A stretch of 64,000 nucleotides of DNA. Origin: Pelomyxa schiedti. Taxonomy: Eukaryota; Evosea; Pelobiontida; Pelomyxidae. Shown here in pieces: positions 61,774-64,000 of the stretch (positions are counted from its first letter, which is position 1; each line of letters starts with the position of its first letter). The DNA is taken from assembly GCA_020536535.1 (NCBI GenBank), contig JAHLWZ010000518.1:112256-176255 (forward strand), in the 5' to 3' direction. The notes beneath the pieces are model-generated. The model saw nothing but the letters and a program-made list of their open reading frames with translations, ran no database searches and was not told where the DNA came from. The position numbers and the translations under genes were made by a program.

Positions 61774-63125
61774 ATGAACGGCGACATTGAGACTCCTCCA
61801 GTGGTGGGAGAGCCAACAAACATCACCATCCATGGCCTTGAGAACCAGCAACTCATAAACAACGTCCACAGTGACCAAATGCCCAATGATGGTAGCACTC
61901 CTGGGATACTCCCCACTTTGGCTGAATTGACTCCATTGGTGAAGACAAGGGGTCCGTTTTTGTACAACTTGATAGCCTCGGCGGGAATTCTGGCCCTATC
62001 ATTCGTTGGTATGTTTGTGAGTTGTTATGCATTAGTACTATTTCACATTGAGTTATTAAATTGCATTATTTGTATTTACAAGGCTGACTGTATTGTTGTG
62101 CAGTTTGGTTCTGCGTTAGCATTGCAACCACTTGGTTCCCATGGTTCATAGGGCCAATGGCTCTGTGTGCTTTGAGCTTGAGTACTCATTTCTACTTGTT
62201 CATAAGACCAAAGTAAGGCTAAATTCCTTATTAATTTTCGCAACTCAAAATTGCTTAGGGAGTGGTTCAACTGTCACATTGCATGGTTTGCAACACTAAA
62301 TTGCTTGTTCCTGACCACGTGGCTTGCTTGCAATACCTATTCCGTTTTCCCTATTTATACCTTTGTGATTCTTGGATGTCTCTTGGGTATCCACAAGATC
62401 TTCATACTGTGCGCGGCCAATTTTCAGTTATTTTTCCATACTTACTTGAGTTTTTACAGGCATAGAGCAGAAAAGCGCTTGTTTGCACTTTATTGCCATT
62501 CCTGCGTTAGCATTGCCGTAAACATCTGTTTGTTCTTTTTGTACCTGGATACTAGAGACTCAACCCGATTCCCCTGGTTCGTATTCCCGATGATGTGCGG
62601 ATCACTTGTTTTCCTGGCACACTACTCATGTAATCTCCCAAAATAACCCCTTCCTCTGAGTTCTAACTAAAATCAACTTTAGATCAATACAAGCTGGATT
62701 TCTTCACAATTCACACCTATTTCTTTGTCTCCTGCCAGCTATGGCTCATTATAGTATGGGAGGTCTGCGGACCAACATGGCCATGGTTCTTCATTCCCCT
62801 CTTCCTGTGGAGCATACTGCTCGGTGTCCACTATTACAAGTTCTTGCCGAAAAAGTCAGCATCAACAGAAAGTATGGCTCCACGCCTGTAGCATGACCTA
62901 TAATAATTTACATCACCAGACCCAGTCACAGTGGTTCCATCTCCTGCTCCATTTGGAAGTGTACCCGAGGGCAACATGCAATCATCAGTGTTCGCACCAA
63001 TCCCAACCACAACCAATGATATGCAGCAACCACCCTCAACCACCACAGTCCCTGTTATGGTTCTGCCAACAACAGGCACACAACAAATGCCACCACAATT
63101 ATACCCCTCCAACCCATTCCTATAG
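61774..63125 (+). CDS. Multipass membrane protein built of four 2TM-type hairpins
   Basis: The start at 61774 gives an acidic/Asn-rich cytosolic N-terminus, MNGDIETPPVVGEPTN. Four helix pairs follow, each closing with a WF/PWF-then-H motif typical of 2TM-domain hairpins: TTWFPWFIGPMALCALSLST, then TYSVFPIYTFVILGCLLGIH, then RFPWFVFPMMCGSLVFLAHY, then TWPWFFIPLFLWSILLGVHY. Each pair is separated by a short intron. The C-terminus (about 62935-63125) is Pro/Thr/Gln-rich and ends PQLYPSNPFL. I infer repeated duplication of one hairpin. Function is unknown. Confidence 0.65.
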
Positions 63126-63394
63126 ACCACCCAGCACCCAAACTCACATTCTAAATGTAACCCTATAAGAGGCGCATAAAACGACACTTTTGACACTCTT
63201 TAACCAACTTGTTGTTGAGTGCCGTGTGTACACAACACCATCAAAACTGTGATTTCCCGGTTTGAAAAGTGATGGTGATGCACCGGCAGTTCTAATTTTT
63301 TGTGGCACAGTGACATGGCACACAACGATACTGAGAGGGGGTGCTGCTTCCCTTACCAAACACCAACAACGAATCCTCAAGCTGATTAGATTCT

Positions 63395-63935
63395 ATGACG
63401 ACTCTAACACCACCACAACATCTTCCTCCTCCTCCACAACCACCACCACTAGTAATAGACATCAGCACAACAAACAACAGCAACAACATGGACCGGGAGC
63501 AGCACGAGGGCAGCCGTGTGCCCCAAACCCATTTTTGGTGCTTCAGTGTGACCCACGCGAAGTCGTGGCACCAGGGCGGACCATGATCAAGTTACGGCCG
63601 TTGTTAACAACCACAAGTACCGTCGTCTGGTGCGCCTGTTGCACCCTGACCAGCAACGCCGTGGCGGCTGTGGCTGTCCCACAATTGCGGCCTCTGATCC
63701 GCCACCCTCGTCGTCAGCATTCCCACTGGATCCAAGTGCCTCTGCTGCTTCTCGTACAACAGTTGCAAGTTCCATGGCCACAGAACCAGGCCCAGCCAAC
63801 AAGCATGACGAGGATGGTGAAGAAGGGGAAGGGGAAGGGGGGATGATGACGACGAGGGGAGGGTGCGATGGTGGTACATTGCGAGGTGTGCGTGTGCAAC
63901 AGACTGAGGGTGGCACAGTGTGTGGATGCAGCTAG
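63395..63935 (+). other. Low-complexity coding-like region at window end
   Basis: Several plus-strand frames are open (Thr/Pro/His/Gln-rich at 63395-63586, Ser/Gly/Glu-rich at 63630-63935). One contains HKYRRLVRLLHPDQQRRGG, faintly like the HPD of a J-domain but without the rest. The frames do not join with convincing splice sites, and the gene may continue beyond 64000. I assign no product. Confidence 0.25.
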
Positions 63936-64000
63936 GGAGGCGCGTGATACTTTGTTGGCTGACGGGGTGGTGCAGTCGTGCTTGTATGTTGTCTTGTATT

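Noticed and set aside
63630-63700. J-domain suggested by an HPD tripeptide
   Set aside because: The surrounding helices of a J-domain are missing and the frame does not join to a start.

Overview
This is eukaryotic nuclear DNA from an intron-dense protist. Most genes are split by very short GT-AG introns, often 30-60 nt and typically T-rich. The standard genetic code fits every gene I could read. The gene set includes large TmcB-like PAS cyclases, a REase-kinase Crinkler-type effector, major vault protein, eukaryotic PqiA-like and C45-like proteins, EMC1 and RFC1. This points to a free-living amoeboid or flagellate protist. An amoebozoan such as an Archamoeba is my weak guess; there is no rRNA or organelle marker to settle it. 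I see no CRISPR array, insertion sequence, tRNA or rRNA gene.

Layout, left half. 0.3-2.1 kb: an unrecognised two-TM protein (+). 2.3-4.3 kb: a secreted ependymin-like / cathepsin B fusion (+). 4.4-5.6 kb: casein kinase 2 beta (-). 5.8-7.7 kb: a TMCO4/DUF726 membrane lipase-like protein (-). 8.4-10.1 kb: a disordered Pro/Gln protein (+). 10.2-11.95 kb: ADP-ribosylarginine hydrolase (-). 12.2-16.0 kb: a fusion of glycerophosphocholine acyltransferase, acyl carrier and acyl-activating enzyme (+). 16.1-19.4 kb: a PqiA-like membrane protein (-). 19.6-20.9 kb: an LRR protein (-). 21.0-25.1 kb: replication factor C subunit 1 (-). 25.2-26.9 kb: a C45/AAT-like Ntn hydrolase (-). 27.4-28.6 kb: a second, diverged CK2 beta (+).

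Layout, right half. 28.7-30.4 kb: a protein with an embedded ubiquitin domain (-). 30.9-34.4 kb: the REase-kinase Crinkler-type protein (+). 34.5-36.1 kb: a PatB/MalY-type C-S lyase (-). 37.2-38.3 kb: a broken RAD50 3' region (+). 38.7-45.2 kb: a TmcB-like PAS adenylyl cyclase (+). 45.6-49.6 kb: EMC1 (+). 49.7-51.7 kb: an SPFH/band-7 protein (-). 52.0-53.2 kb: a dual-specificity phosphatase (-). 53.2-54.4 kb: a START lipid-transfer protein (-). 54.7-57.6 kb: a membrane-anchored DUF4091/GH123-like glycosidase (+). 57.8-59.6 kb: a short major vault protein (+). 59.8-61.4 kb: an auxin-efflux-carrier-like transporter (-). 61.8-63.1 kb: a protein with four 2TM repeats (+).

Most genes look like independent housekeeping or membrane/lipid/signalling functions rather than one pathway. 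The item I find most novel is the 12.2-16.0 kb gene. On paper it can activate a fatty acid, hold it on its own carrier domain and transfer it to glycerophosphocholine within one polypeptide. Exon boundaries are my manual reading of splice signals and frames. Outer gene ends are more reliable than internal junctions.
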